Positions 10,830-20,679 of a DNA stretch of 64,000 bases are shown here, in pieces. Below the pieces are notes generated by a model that saw nothing but the letters and a program-made list of their open reading frames with translations, was not told the DNA's origin and did not search any database. The position numbers were made by a program, and so were the translations under genes. The stretch is from positions 124,001 to 188,000 of the forward strand of contig JABFQZ010000012.1 of NCBI GenBank assembly GCA_013141435.1. Direction: 5' to 3'. The stretch comes from Ferruginibacter sp. Lineage in GTDB: Bacteria; Bacteroidota; Bacteroidia; Chitinophagales; Chitinophagaceae. The stretch's first letter is position 1. Each line of letters opens with the position of its first letter.

Positions 10830-11743
10830 TAGCTTACATTAATCTTCAACTTATCTAGCAGCCCATTTAATTCGTCTAACGAATAATAATCGAAAGTAAT
10901 GCTGCCGTTTCCTTTTTTGCTATGGTTTAAAATTACTTTTGTGCCAAAGCTAGATGCTAAATTATCTTCTATTTTCTTAAATGCTGGCGGTAAGCCCGTT
11001 TTTACAGAAGTTTTAACAATACCTGAGCCTGTGTACATTTTACGAACCAAATCTTCGGTTTGTCGTACCGATAATTGTTTGTTTTTTATTTCTGAAAAAA
11101 TAAATAATTGCTTATCTACTGCATCTACATTTATAAGTGCCCTTGCATGCCCCATGCTTATAATATTGTTGCGTACTGCTATTTGTATATCGGGTGGCAA
11201 TTTTAGCAAGCGTATATAATTGGTAACAGTGCTACGTTCTTTGCCCATACGCTCTGCTACTTTTTCTTGCGTATAATCTAAGTCTTCCATTAATCGCTTA
11301 TACGATAATGCAATTTCTATTGCATTTAAGTTTTCTCTTTGTAAATTTTCTAGTAATGCTAGTTCTAAAAGTTGGTCGGCATTGGCTTCTCTGATGTAAA
11401 CAGGTACATCTTTTAAACCTGCTATTTTAGATGCTCTATATCTTCTTTCGCCAGCTATTAATCGGTATTTACCCCCAGGTATTGCCGATACTGTAAGTGG
11501 CTGAATGATATTGTGCATTTTTATTGATGCAGCTAATTCGCTCAATGCTGTTTCGTCAAAATCTTTTCTGGGTTGATTTGGGTTTACTTCAATTTCATCT
11601 AAAGAAACTCTTTGTACACCTATTTTTTTTTCGGCTACTTCGTTCTTTAAATTGCCAGCTGTGTTTTTTAAATCTACATCTATATTTTGCAAAAGGCTTC
11701 TTATTCCTTTACCTAGGGCATCGTTTTTTTTAGATAAACTCAT
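10829..11743 (-). CDS. parB: Chromosome-partitioning protein ParB
   Basis: IEVNPNQPRKDFDE, LIAGERRYRASKIAG, ENLQRENLNAIE, HTH and C-terminal domain. Confidence 0.95.
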   Translation of the reverse strand: MSLSKKNDALGKGIRSLLQNIDVDLKNTAGNLKNEVAEKKIGVQRVSLDEIEVNPNQPRKDFDETALSELAASIKMHNIIQPLTVSAIPGGKYRLIAGERRYRASKIAGLKDVPVYIREANADQLLELALLENLQRENLNAIEIALSYKRLMEDLDYTQEKVAERMGKERSTVTNYIRLLKLPPDIQIAVRNNIISMGHARALINVDAVDKQLFIFSEIKNKQLSVRQTEDLVRKMYTGSGIVKTSVKTGLPPAFKKIEDNLASSFGTKVILNHSKKGNGSITFDYYSLDELNGLLDKLKINVS

Positions 11744-11761
11744 ATAATTTTAATGTGGTAT

Positions 11762-12562
11762 TTAATTAATTTCTTTTGCTGCGTTTGTTATTTTGGTTAA
11801 ATTATTTTTTTGTAAAATTTCTTTGGCAAGGTTTAAATAATTTATAGCTCCTTTGCTATCGGCATCGTACAAAATTGCAGGCTTGCCAAAACTTGGTGCT
11901 TCGCTTAGTTTTGTATTTCTATGTATAATACTGCTAAAAACCATTTCGTCGAAATGCCTTCGTACTTCGCTTACTACTTGGTTGCAAAGTCGCAAACGCC
12001 CATCGTACATTGTCATTAATATACCTTCTATTTGCAACTCGGTGTTTAGCCTGTTTTGCACAATTTTTACGGTGTTTAATAATTTACCCAATCCTTCTAA
12101 TGCAAAAAATTCTGTTTGTACAGGCACTACCACACTATTGGCGGCTACTAAAGCATTTACAGTAATTAAGCCCAAAGATGGTGAGCAATCAATGATAATA
12201 AAATCGTATTGTTCGTTTACTGTTTCTAAAATATTTTTTAGTATTCCTTCTCTATTTGGGTAGTTTATCATTTCTATTTCGGCACCTACAAGATCTATAT
12301 GTGATGGAATTATGTCTAAAAAAGCCATATCCGATTTTAAAATTACATCGTTTGCCGTAGCTTCATTTACCATACAATCGTACAAGCTTTTTGTAATGTT
12401 TTGTAGGTCGAAACCAAAGCCAGTAGTGCTATTTGCCTGTGGGTCGGCATCTACCAATAGAGTTTTATATTCTAAAATTGCTAAACTGGCAGCAAGGTTT
12501 ATTGCTGTGGTGGTTTTGCCTACGCCTCCTTTTTGGTTTGCTATTCCTATTATTCTTGCCAT
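11762..12562 (-). CDS. parA: Chromosome-partitioning ATPase ParA/Soj
   Basis: [21 protein letters not shown] deviant Walker [12 protein letters not shown]. Confidence 0.95.
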   Translation of the reverse strand: MARIIGIANQKGGVGKTTTAINLAASLAILEYKTLLVDADPQANSTTGFGFDLQNITKSLYDCMVNEATANDVILKSDMAFLDIIPSHIDLVGAEIEMINYPNREGILKNILETVNEQYDFIIIDCSPSLGLITVNALVAANSVVVPVQTEFFALEGLGKLLNTVKIVQNRLNTELQIEGILMTMYDGRLRLCNQVVSEVRRHFDEMVFSSIIHRNTKLSEAPSFGKPAILYDADSKGAINYLNLAKEILQKNNLTKITNAAKEIN

Positions 12563-12604
12563 GTAGTTTCCGCTTATTTATTTGTTAATTTGGGAAATTT
12601 GCTT

Positions 12605-12636
12605 CAAATGTAAATTATTGAAGATATTTTTGCAAA
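12605..12636 (-). promoter_or_regulatory. Bacteroidetes sigma-A promoter for parA: TTTG-N20-TACATTTG on the minus strand
   Basis: plus-strand CAAATGTA 12605-12612 and CAAA 12633-12636; about 40 nt upstream of the ATG. Confidence 0.6.
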
Positions 12637-12712
12637 CTTCGACAATTTTGGGCAAAAAAAATATAATTGTTGAAAGCTTGTTTTTAATGTTTTTAAATGA
12701 TATGATGGTGAA

Positions 12713-12830
12713 GGGCTGAAGGATAGAAGTGGAAAGCCCGGAATGTAGGTGTAGCGTAGCGAAACCGAAATGAGGACTTGTAACGAATAGCCTTAACCGA
12801 AGCCGAAAAATGTTATGCTGCTTATAGCCC
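12713..12830 (+). repeat. Dispersed intergenic repeat, copy A
   Basis: GGGCTGAAGGATAGAAGTGGAAAGCCCGGAATGTAGGTGTAGCGTAGC...TTGTAACGAATAGCC; aligns to copies B and C. Confidence 0.75.
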
Positions 12831-12844
12831 AATAAAATAAAATT

Positions 12845-13345
12845 ATGATTACAATTATTGCAGGTACTAATAGGAAGGATAGCAACACTAAAAAAGTTGC
12901 AAAAGTATATCATGAAATTTTGAGCAAAAAAAAGATTACTTGCCAATTACTTTCGTTAGATGAGGTAAATGTTTTTGAAAGAAACAACGATTTTGAAATG
13001 ATGGAAAATGCATTTTTAAAAAAAGCCGATATGTTTATTTTTATAGTCCCAGAATATCATGGATCGTACCCCGGCATTTTTAAATTAATGTTGGATAATA
13101 GTGATGCTGCAAATGTATGGACGAATAAAAAGGTATTGCTTACTGGTGTAAGTAGTGGGAGGGCTGGAAACTTGCGTGGGCTCGAACACCTTACTGGTAC
13201 TGCATTGCACCTAAAAATGATTGTACACCCAAATAGATTACCAATTAGTGTTGTACATACATTGGTAAATAGTAATAATAAAATAGATGATAAAAACACT
13301 TTGGCAGTAATTGAAAAACAGCTGGAAGAGTTTTTACTTTTTTAA
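12845..13345 (+). CDS. NAD(P)H-dependent FMN reductase / flavodoxin-fold oxidoreductase
   Basis: MITIIAGTNRKDSNTKKVAKVY, FIVPEYHGSYPGIFK, GRAGNLRGLEHL. Confidence 0.85.
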   Translation: MITIIAGTNRKDSNTKKVAKVYHEILSKKKITCQLLSLDEVNVFERNNDFEMMENAFLKKADMFIFIVPEYHGSYPGIFKLMLDNSDAANVWTNKKVLLTGVSSGRAGNLRGLEHLTGTALHLKMIVHPNRLPISVVHTLVNSNNKIDDKNTLAVIEKQLEEFLLF

Positions 13346-13366
13346 TACATAATTAATATTTTTTGT

Positions 13367-14617
13367 ATGAAATCTCCTTTGGGTGTATTTATTTTTATAG
13401 GCTTAATGCTTGTGCTTGATTTTTATTTTTTTCAGGCTGTAAAAGTAGTATCACAAAACTTAACTCCAAAAGCAAAAACAATTGTGTATGTAATATATTG
13501 GGGTATAACCATTTTGGCAATAGCAGGCTTTTTGCTATTTGTGTTTAGCGATTATAATTTTTTGGGTAAAAAAATACGCACCTATCTTTTTGCTTTAATT
13601 ATTGGTTTGTTTTTTGCAAAATTGGTAGCATTGGTTTTCTTTTTGGTAGATGATTTGCGTAGAAGTATCCAATGGCTTGCAGGTAAATTGCTTTTTAATA
13701 ATACCGAAATTGATACTATGGGCGATAATGGTATAAGTCGTTCGGTTTTTTTAAGTTGGCTTGGTATTACAGCTGGAGGTACTCTTTTTGGCACTTTTAT
13801 AAATGGGTTTTCAAATAAATATAACTATCACATAAAAAGAGTAAAATTAAGTTTTGATAATTTACCAAAAGCGTTTAAAGGCTTGCGTATAGTACATATA
13901 AGTGATATACATAGCGGTAGCTTAATGGATTTACCTGCAGTACAACATGGTGTAAATATGATATTGAACGAAAAGGCAGATCTAATTTTATTTACTGGCG
14001 ATTTGGTAAATGATAAGGCTACTGAAATGAAAGATTTTATGCCTATTTTTAGCCAATTAAAAGCACCAATGGGTGTTTTTTCTACCTTAGGCAATCATGA
14101 TTATGGCGATTATGTAAAATGGCCTATTGATGGTGTTAGTAAAGAGCAGAATTTAATAAATTTACAAAAAGTACATGCCGATTTGGGTTGGAGGTTGTTG
14201 ATGAACGAACATGTGGCTTTAAAAAAAGATGGAGATGAAATTGCTTTATTAGGTATAGAAAATTGGGGTGCAAAGGCTAGATTTCCTAAATATGGTAAAA
14301 TGAATTTGGCTTACACAGGTACAGAAAAATATGCATTTAAAATACTTATGAGCCACGACCCTAGCCATTGGGATGCAGAAGTAAAACCTAAATACGGAGA
14401 TATAGATTTGATGCTTAGTGGACATACTCATGGTATGCAATTTGGTATAGAAATTCCTGGTTTTAAATGGAGTCCTATACAATATGTATATAAGCAATGG
14501 GGCGGATTGTATGAAGATGTTAAACAAAAATTGTATGTAAATAGGGGTTTTGGGTTTTTAGGTTATCCAGGTAGAGTAGGAGTACTGCCCGAAATAACGG
14601 TAATAGAATTGGTGTAA
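13367..14617 (+). CDS. Membrane-anchored metallophosphoesterase
   Basis: N-terminal TM segments; IVHISDIHSGS, LFTGDLVND, TLGNHDYGDY, LMLSGHTHGMQFG. Confidence 0.92.
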   Translation: MKSPLGVFIFIGLMLVLDFYFFQAVKVVSQNLTPKAKTIVYVIYWGITILAIAGFLLFVFSDYNFLGKKIRTYLFALIIGLFFAKLVALVFFLVDDLRRSIQWLAGKLLFNNTEIDTMGDNGISRSVFLSWLGITAGGTLFGTFINGFSNKYNYHIKRVKLSFDNLPKAFKGLRIVHISDIHSGSLMDLPAVQHGVNMILNEKADLILFTGDLVNDKATEMKDFMPIFSQLKAPMGVFSTLGNHDYGDYVKWPIDGVSKEQNLINLQKVHADLGWRLLMNEHVALKKDGDEIALLGIENWGAKARFPKYGKMNLAYTGTEKYAFKILMSHDPSHWDAEVKPKYGDIDLMLSGHTHGMQFGIEIPGFKWSPIQYVYKQWGGLYEDVKQKLYVNRGFGFLGYPGRVGVLPEITVIELV

Positions 14618-14697
14618 AATTTTGCGTAAATATTTTTAACGAAGTTTAATTTTAGGAAATGTATTTCTATTAAATTGCAAAATATAATTAAGGCAAA

Positions 14698-15633
14698 ATG
14701 CAAAAAAAAATATCCGTATTGCTTCCTGTGTTTAATGAGCAAAATAATGTAGATGCCATTTATTTAGCAGTAAAAAATATTTTTGTTCAGTTTTCTGAAT
14801 ATTTGTACGAAATTATATTTATTGATGATGGAAGTACAGACTTAACATTGCCAAATATTATAAAAATTGCAGCCGCAGACAATTCTGTTTTGTATATAAG
14901 TTTTTCTAGAAATTTTGGGAAAGATAATGCACTTTGCGCAGGCTTAAGAAAAAGCACTGGCAATGCTGTAATAACTATGGATGCCGACTTGCAGCATGCT
15001 CCAAATCTAATAACTGAATTAATTCATAAATGGGAGAGTGGTTACGAAGTTGTATATTATTTTAGAAAAAATAAAAATAAACATGCAAGTACTTTGTCTG
15101 GTTTTTTTTCTACAACTTTTTACAAAACTTTAAATGCTTTATCCGATGTGAAATTAGAAAACGGTATTTCTGATTTTAGAATTTTAGATAAAAAAGTTGT
15201 TGATTGCTTAGCAAACCTACCAGAAGATACTTTATTTTTTAGAGGACTTATAAAATGGGCTGGGTTTAAGCAGCTAGGTTTACCTTACAACCCTAGTGAA
15301 AGAAACCATGGCAAATCTACCTATAAAACTAGTATGCTTTTTAAACTTGCTATACAAAGCATTACTTCTTTTAGCACAAAACCACTTACAATAGCTATTT
15401 ATTTGGGCTTTGTTTTTTCGACTTTATCAATTTTATATATTCCCTATATAATTTATAGTAAAATAAATGGTTTTGCTATTTCTGGTTGGGCATCTATTAT
15501 TGCTACAATTGTATTTTTTGGAGGTTTAAATTTAATGATATTGGGTATTGTAGGGCTTTACCTTGGCAAAACATTTATGCAAGGCAAAGGAAGGCCACAG
15601 TATATTGTAAGCCAAACAAATATTGAAAGTTGA
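14698..15633 (+). CDS. GT2 family glycosyltransferase with C-terminal TM helices (GtrB/DPM-like)
   Basis: VLLPVFNEQNNV, IIFIDDGSTD, ITMDADLQH; two C-terminal hydrophobic segments. Confidence 0.9.
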   Translation: MQKKISVLLPVFNEQNNVDAIYLAVKNIFVQFSEYLYEIIFIDDGSTDLTLPNIIKIAAADNSVLYISFSRNFGKDNALCAGLRKSTGNAVITMDADLQHAPNLITELIHKWESGYEVVYYFRKNKNKHASTLSGFFSTTFYKTLNALSDVKLENGISDFRILDKKVVDCLANLPEDTLFFRGLIKWAGFKQLGLPYNPSERNHGKSTYKTSMLFKLAIQSITSFSTKPLTIAIYLGFVFSTLSILYIPYIIYSKINGFAISGWASIIATIVFFGGLNLMILGIVGLYLGKTFMQGKGRPQYIVSQTNIES

Positions 15634-16835
15634 TGCAAAAAGTAAAACAATATTTGCTCAAAGCTGATTTTTTAAAAGATTATAAGTTGGCAATATTATT
15701 GTGGTTTGGTTTAGTAATTCTAGCAATTTTGCTTACAATTTTGCACAATTCTGGCAACAATAATTTTTTAATATTTCGCCAAGTTTATTTTCATACAACA
15801 GCGTTTAAAAACTTATATACACAATATCCGTTAGAGTATGGCGATGTAAATTTATATGGTCCAATTTTTAGCATAGTAATAGCACCATTTGCACTTTTTT
15901 CAATATTTTGGGGCTCATTTTTTTGGCTTCTGTTTTTGGCTTCAGTATTGTTTTATGCAATAATGCAACTGCCAATAAATAAAAATATAAAAATTGCAAT
16001 AATTATTTTAAATGCTTTAGAGATGATGAATGTGGCATCATATTACCAAAGCAATGCATTTATTGCAGCATGTATTTTATTGGGGTTTGTGTATATAAAT
16101 AAGGGTAAAGATTTTTGGGCGTTATTTTTTATATTACTTGCCACTTTTATAAAAATATATGGCATTGTTGGTTTGGCTTTTTTCTTTTTTAGTAAAAATA
16201 AGGCAAAGTTTGTTTTGTATTTTATATTTTGGTCGGCAGTTTTTTTTGTGTTGCCAATGGCAATTTCTAGCTATTCTTTTATAATACAATGCTATAAAGA
16301 TTGGCTTGCAGCACTTACTGCAAAATCTATACACAACACCGATTTAAATAACACAAATAATTTTCAAAATATTAGTGTTATGGGAATGGCTCAGCGTATT
16401 TTTTCTTTTGCTGATGGCAATAATATTTTTATTTATTTGTCGGCAATTTTTTTATTTAGCACACAATATTTACAAATAAAATATTATAGCGATATACGAT
16501 ATAGGCTTTATTTACTTTGTAGTGTTTTACTTTTTGTGGTTATTTTTAGTACAGGTTCCGAGTCTTCTACCTATATCATTGCTTTTCCGGCAATATGTTT
16601 GTGGTATTATTTGCAACCAAATACAAAGGTTGCAAACATATTTTTTGCTTTTGCTTTTATTATTACATCGCTTGCAGGTACCGATTTAGTTACACCTTAT
16701 GTAAGAGAGCATTTTATAAGAGCTTATGCTTTAAAAGCTTTGCCAGCATTTATAACTTGGCTTATAATTTGTTGGCAAATAAATACAAAACAATTTTTAA
16801 AAGTTAATTTGCAAAAAACTGAATTTTCAAAATGA
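15633..16835 (+). CDS. Polytopic membrane protein, probable GT-C (GT87-like) glycosyltransferase
   Basis: many TM segments; translationally coupled to the GT2 gene (TGATG); ORF track start 15630 is a TTG. Confidence 0.65.
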   Translation: MQKVKQYLLKADFLKDYKLAILLWFGLVILAILLTILHNSGNNNFLIFRQVYFHTTAFKNLYTQYPLEYGDVNLYGPIFSIVIAPFALFSIFWGSFFWLLFLASVLFYAIMQLPINKNIKIAIIILNALEMMNVASYYQSNAFIAACILLGFVYINKGKDFWALFFILLATFIKIYGIVGLAFFFFSKNKAKFVLYFIFWSAVFFVLPMAISSYSFIIQCYKDWLAALTAKSIHNTDLNNTNNFQNISVMGMAQRIFSFADGNNIFIYLSAIFLFSTQYLQIKYYSDIRYRLYLLCSVLLFVVIFSTGSESSTYIIAFPAICLWYYLQPNTKVANIFFAFAFIITSLAGTDLVTPYVREHFIRAYALKALPAFITWLIICWQINTKQFLKVNLQKTEFSK

Positions 16836-17620
16836 AAAAATCAAACAGCATACTTTTAACTTTTGATGTAGAAGAATTTGATTTGCCTACAGAATACAAT
16901 ATAGCAATTTCGGAAACTGAGCAAATGGAAATTGGGAAATTAGGCACTGACGAAATTTCAAAAATAATTACAGCACAAAATATAACAACAACATTATTTA
17001 CCACTGCAAATTTTGCAAAGCACTTTCCCTCCACTATAAAACTATTGGCACAAAAAAATGAAATAGCTTCTCATGCATTTTATCACTCTACTTTTAAAAA
17101 CGAAGATTTATTGCAATCAAAAATAGAGTTAGAAAAAATAACAGAAAAACCTATTTACGGTCTAAGAATGCCAAGGTTTAAAAAAATAGATTTACAATTG
17201 GTTAAAAATGCAGGTTATACATACGATTCTTCCATTAATCCTACATATATGCCAGGTCGCTATAATAATTTAAAAATAAGTAGAACAATTTTTGCTCAAA
17301 ATAATTTTGTTATTGTACCCACATCTGTAACACCAATTTGTAGGTTTCCACTTTTTTGGATGGCTTTTAAAAATATACCTTACGCTGTTTATAAAAAAAT
17401 GGCATTAAAAACATTAAAAAAAGATGGATATTTGTCATTATATTTTCACCCATGGGAGTTTACCGATATTAGTAAATTTAAACTGCCGTTTTATTTAAAA
17501 AAATACAGCGGTAATAAGCTATCCGATAATTTGTCACAACTAATTACCGATTTAAAAAACGAAGCCGAGTTTAAAACTATTTCCAATTTTTTAGCTGATT
17601 ACCCTACATTTCCTCAATAA
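16832..17620 (+). CDS. Polysaccharide deacetylase family protein
   Basis: LLTFDVEEFDLP, IASHAFYHSTF, YGLRMPRFK, LYFHPWEF; ATGA overlap with the upstream gene. Confidence 0.85.
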   Translation: MKKSNSILLTFDVEEFDLPTEYNIAISETEQMEIGKLGTDEISKIITAQNITTTLFTTANFAKHFPSTIKLLAQKNEIASHAFYHSTFKNEDLLQSKIELEKITEKPIYGLRMPRFKKIDLQLVKNAGYTYDSSINPTYMPGRYNNLKISRTIFAQNNFVIVPTSVTPICRFPLFWMAFKNIPYAVYKKMALKTLKKDGYLSLYFHPWEFTDISKFKLPFYLKKYSGNKLSDNLSQLITDLKNEAEFKTISNFLADYPTFPQ

Positions 17621-18620
17621 CATAAAGTACATACTTAATCATATCCTCACTCACATCTAAATGTGTAACCATACGTACAATCGTAGCCGACATAGCCATA
17701 CACAAAATACCTTTAGTTTTCATAAAATCGCAAAAACTTTGAGCAGTATATTTTCCCGATATTTCAAAAATAACAATATTAGTTTCTACAGGCATCATTT
17801 TACCCACAAAGCTTTTCCTAAGCAAATTTTCGGCCAATTGTTTGGCATGAAAGTGGTCTATTGCTAATCTATCAATATTATTATGTAAAGCATACAAGCC
17901 AGCAGCAGCAATATATCCAGCTTGGCGCATACCGCCACCAAAAACTTTTCTTATACGCCTTGCTTTTTTTATAAAAGCAGCATTACCTAATAATATGCTA
18001 CCCACAGGCGCACCAAGCCCTTTGCTAAGACATATCGAAATACTATCAAAAATATTACCATATTGCAATGCAGTTTGTCCAGTAGCAACCAAAGCATTAA
18101 ATAACCTTGCACCATCTAAATGCAATTTTAAACCATGCACCTCACAAACTTTTTTTATTCCCACTATTTCATCAAAATCGTAACAACTACCACCACCACG
18201 GTTGCCGGTATTTTCCAAACAAACCAATGCAGTATTTGCCTTGTGCACATCTTCCATATTTATTGCAGCCTCTACATCATTAGCCACCAATAAACCCCTT
18301 ACACCATTTATTGCTTTTACTTGTGCACCACTATTAAAAGCAATACCACCACCTTCGTAAATATATACATGGCTCAAAACATCACAAATAACCTCATCTC
18401 CAGGTTGAGTATGGCATTTTATAGCTATCTGGTTAGTCATCGTACCACTAGGGCAAAAAATAGCAGCCTCCATATTAAAAAGTTCGGCACAATATCTTTC
18501 TAATTCATTTACAGTAGGATCTTCTCCAAAAACATCATCACCTACTTGTGCATGGTACATGGCTTGCAGCATGGCTGCATTTGGCTTTGTAAACGTATCC
18601 GATCGTAAATCTATAATCAT
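17604..18620 (-). CDS. ltaE: Low-specificity L-threonine aldolase
   Basis: MIDLRSDTFTKPN, VGDDVFGEDPTVNELE, LHLDGARLFNA, SKGLGAPVGSILLG. Confidence 0.93.
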   Translation of the reverse strand: MIIDLRSDTFTKPNAAMLQAMYHAQVGDDVFGEDPTVNELERYCAELFNMEAAIFCPSGTMTNQIAIKCHTQPGDEVICDVLSHVYIYEGGGIAFNSGAQVKAINGVRGLLVANDVEAAINMEDVHKANTALVCLENTGNRGGGSCYDFDEIVGIKKVCEVHGLKLHLDGARLFNALVATGQTALQYGNIFDSISICLSKGLGAPVGSILLGNAAFIKKARRIRKVFGGGMRQAGYIAAAGLYALHNNIDRLAIDHFHAKQLAENLLRKSFVGKMMPVETNIVIFEISGKYTAQSFCDFMKTKGILCMAMSATIVRMVTHLDVSEDMIKYVLYVIEEM

Positions 18621-18671
18621 ATTGCAAAAATATACAAGCCAAATTGTATTTTTTATTTTATTTTTTTTGAG

Positions 18672-18777
18672 GGGCTTTTTGCTTCATAAATTATGGCAGC
18701 AGTTGCTCTGGCTATTCGTTACAACCTACGCTACGCTTCGGTTTTCACTACTATCCAGCAGCCCATCAGCAGCATAA
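18672..18777 (-). repeat. Dispersed intergenic repeat, copy B (inverse orientation)
   Basis: minus strand GGGCTGCTGGATAGTAGTGAAAACCGAAGCGTAGCGTAGGTTGTAACGAATAGCC. Confidence 0.75.
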
Positions 18778-18900
18778 CTTTTATCATCATTTATTAATTT
18801 TGTATAAAAGTTTAAAAAATATTTTACACTTTTATACTTTTAGCATGATTATTGTATAGGAGTATTTGCCCAACCTACAAAACATTTTATGTATTATTTT

Positions 18901-18931
18901 TTTGAAAACCAATCAATAAAATGTACCTTTG
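18901..18931 (+). promoter_or_regulatory. Sigma-A promoter for rpoD: TTTG-N19-TACCTTTG
   Basis: TTTG 18901-18904, TACCTTTG 18924-18931. Confidence 0.65.
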
Positions 18932-18977
18932 CCAGCATTTAATATCGTACCACAGCATTTAGCAAAAAATAAATACA

Positions 18978-19835
18978 ATGAGGCAGTTAAAGATAGCAAC
19001 CCAAATTACCAATAGAGATTCGCAAGCAGTAGAAAAATACTTGCAAGAAATTTCTAAAATATCTATGATTACCCCCGAGGAAGAAACCATTCTTGCTCAA
19101 AAAATTAAAATGGGAGATCAGCGTGCCTTGGATAAATTAGTACAAGCCAATTTACGTTTTGTGGTTTCGGTTGCAAAGCAATACCAGCACCAAGGCTTAT
19201 CATTATCCGATTTAATAAACGAAGGTAACTTGGGCTTAATAAAAGCAGCACAACGTTTTGATGAAACCAAAGGTTTTAAATTTATTTCTTACGCTGTATG
19301 GTGGATACGTCAATCAATTTTACAAGCATTGGCAGAGCAAGGTCGTTTGGTACGTTTGCCACAAAACAAAATAGGTACTTATAATAAAGCCAATAAAGCA
19401 TATATGGCTTTTGAGCAAGAGCATGAAAGAGAACCATCTACCGAAGAACTTTCGGAATTGTTGGAAATGAGTGAAACAGAAATAAACAATATTTTCCAAA
19501 GCAATACACGCCATACATCTTTAGATGCACCAGTGCATGAAGCCGAAGATGTAGCCATGGGCGATTTACTAAAAGGTAGCAGCGAAACTGATGAAGATGT
19601 AATGCATGATTCATTAAAATCCGAAATACGAAGAGTATTAAAATCATTAAGCCCAAGAGAAGCAGAAATAGTAAATGCATACTTTGGCTTAGATGGAGAA
19701 AATGGTGTTACTATAGAACAAATTGGTCATAAATACGATCTTACAAAAGAGCGTATTCGTCAAATAAAAGAAAGAGCCATAAAGCGTTTGCAAAAAGCAA
19801 GATACAGCGGTGCCTTAAAAGCTTACTTAGGTTAA
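18978..19835 (+). CDS. rpoD: Primary RNA polymerase sigma factor (Bacteroidetes short type)
   Basis: MRQLKIATQITNRDSQAVEKYLQEISK, DLINEGNLGLIKAAQRFDETKGFKFISYAVWWIRQSILQAL, region 4. Confidence 0.97.
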   Translation: MRQLKIATQITNRDSQAVEKYLQEISKISMITPEEETILAQKIKMGDQRALDKLVQANLRFVVSVAKQYQHQGLSLSDLINEGNLGLIKAAQRFDETKGFKFISYAVWWIRQSILQALAEQGRLVRLPQNKIGTYNKANKAYMAFEQEHEREPSTEELSELLEMSETEINNIFQSNTRHTSLDAPVHEAEDVAMGDLLKGSSETDEDVMHDSLKSEIRRVLKSLSPREAEIVNAYFGLDGENGVTIEQIGHKYDLTKERIRQIKERAIKRLQKARYSGALKAYLG

Positions 19836-19841
19836 AAATAT

Positions 19842-19872
19842 AAAAAGACTTTCAAAATTTGGAAGTCTTTTT
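19842..19872 (+). terminator. Rho-independent terminator of rpoD
   Basis: AAAAAGACTTTC-aaaatttg-GAAGTCTTTTT. Confidence 0.75.
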
Positions 19873-19899
19873 AATTTAATAAAAATGTTGTAAGAGTGT

Positions 19900-19930
19900 T
19901 TTGCTACCATTACTGTTCTGTGTACATTTG
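19900..19930 (+). promoter_or_regulatory. Sigma-A promoter: TTTG-N19-TACATTTG upstream of the DUF3347 gene
   Basis: TTTG 19900-19903, TACATTTG 19923-19930. Confidence 0.6.
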
Positions 19931-19946
19931 TAATTAAATTTTATTT

Positions 19947-20561
19947 ATGAAAAAAATATTTTTATTGTTCAGCTTAGCTGCTGCTTCATTTTTGGGTTAT
20001 TGGTTTTTTGTAAAAAAGAAAGAAAATAAACCTACAGCTCCGCCTTTACAGCATTTAAAATTAAAAAAACATTCCGATAAATTAAATACAAGCATTGATA
20101 GTGTAGTAAATGCATATTTGAGTATAAAAAATGCATTTGTAGAAGCCGATACCACTGCAGCAAAAGCAAATACATTAGCTTTTATAGCATTATTAGATAG
20201 GCTACCAATAGAAGAATTAAAAAAAGATACAACAAGTATTTTTGAAACAGTGCAAGGAAATATTGCTGATATTAAAGCCAACGCAAATTCGCTTTTAGTG
20301 CAAACAGATATTACCGAAATGCGACATGATTTTAGTACAATGACAGAAATGTTGTATCCATCTTTTTTTACAACAATAAATTACGAAGGGCAAAAATTAT
20401 TTGTTGCAAAATGCCCAATGGCTTTTAGCGATTCCATAGCTGCTAATTGGATAAGCAATAGCGAAGAAATTGTAAACCCTTATTTAGGTAAAAATCACCC
20501 TACATACCATGCAGGCATGTTACATTGTGGCGAAGTGGTAGATTCTATATTGGCTAAATAA
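19947..20561 (+). CDS. DUF3347 domain-containing protein
   Basis: FTTINYEGQKLFVAKCPMAF, NPYLGKNHPTYHAGMLHCGEVVDS. Confidence 0.8.
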   Translation: MKKIFLLFSLAAASFLGYWFFVKKKENKPTAPPLQHLKLKKHSDKLNTSIDSVVNAYLSIKNAFVEADTTAAKANTLAFIALLDRLPIEELKKDTTSIFETVQGNIADIKANANSLLVQTDITEMRHDFSTMTEMLYPSFFTTINYEGQKLFVAKCPMAFSDSIAANWISNSEEIVNPYLGKNHPTYHAGMLHCGEVVDSILAK

Positions 20562-20679
20562 AGTTTATTTTAATGAACTAATTGCAGTAATGTTTGTCGT
20601 TCCATTTTTAAAAAGCAGAATATTTTTTTCTTTTTAAATATATATTAATACTTTTATTTTTTAATCTAAAATTATAATT

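Noticed and set aside
12578-12946. 122-aa minus-strand ORF
   Set aside because: Overlaps dispersed repeat copy A and the FMN reductase start; typical repeat-derived spurious ORF.
18559-18777. 72-aa plus-strand ORF
   Set aside because: C-terminal part is translated repeat copy B; spurious.
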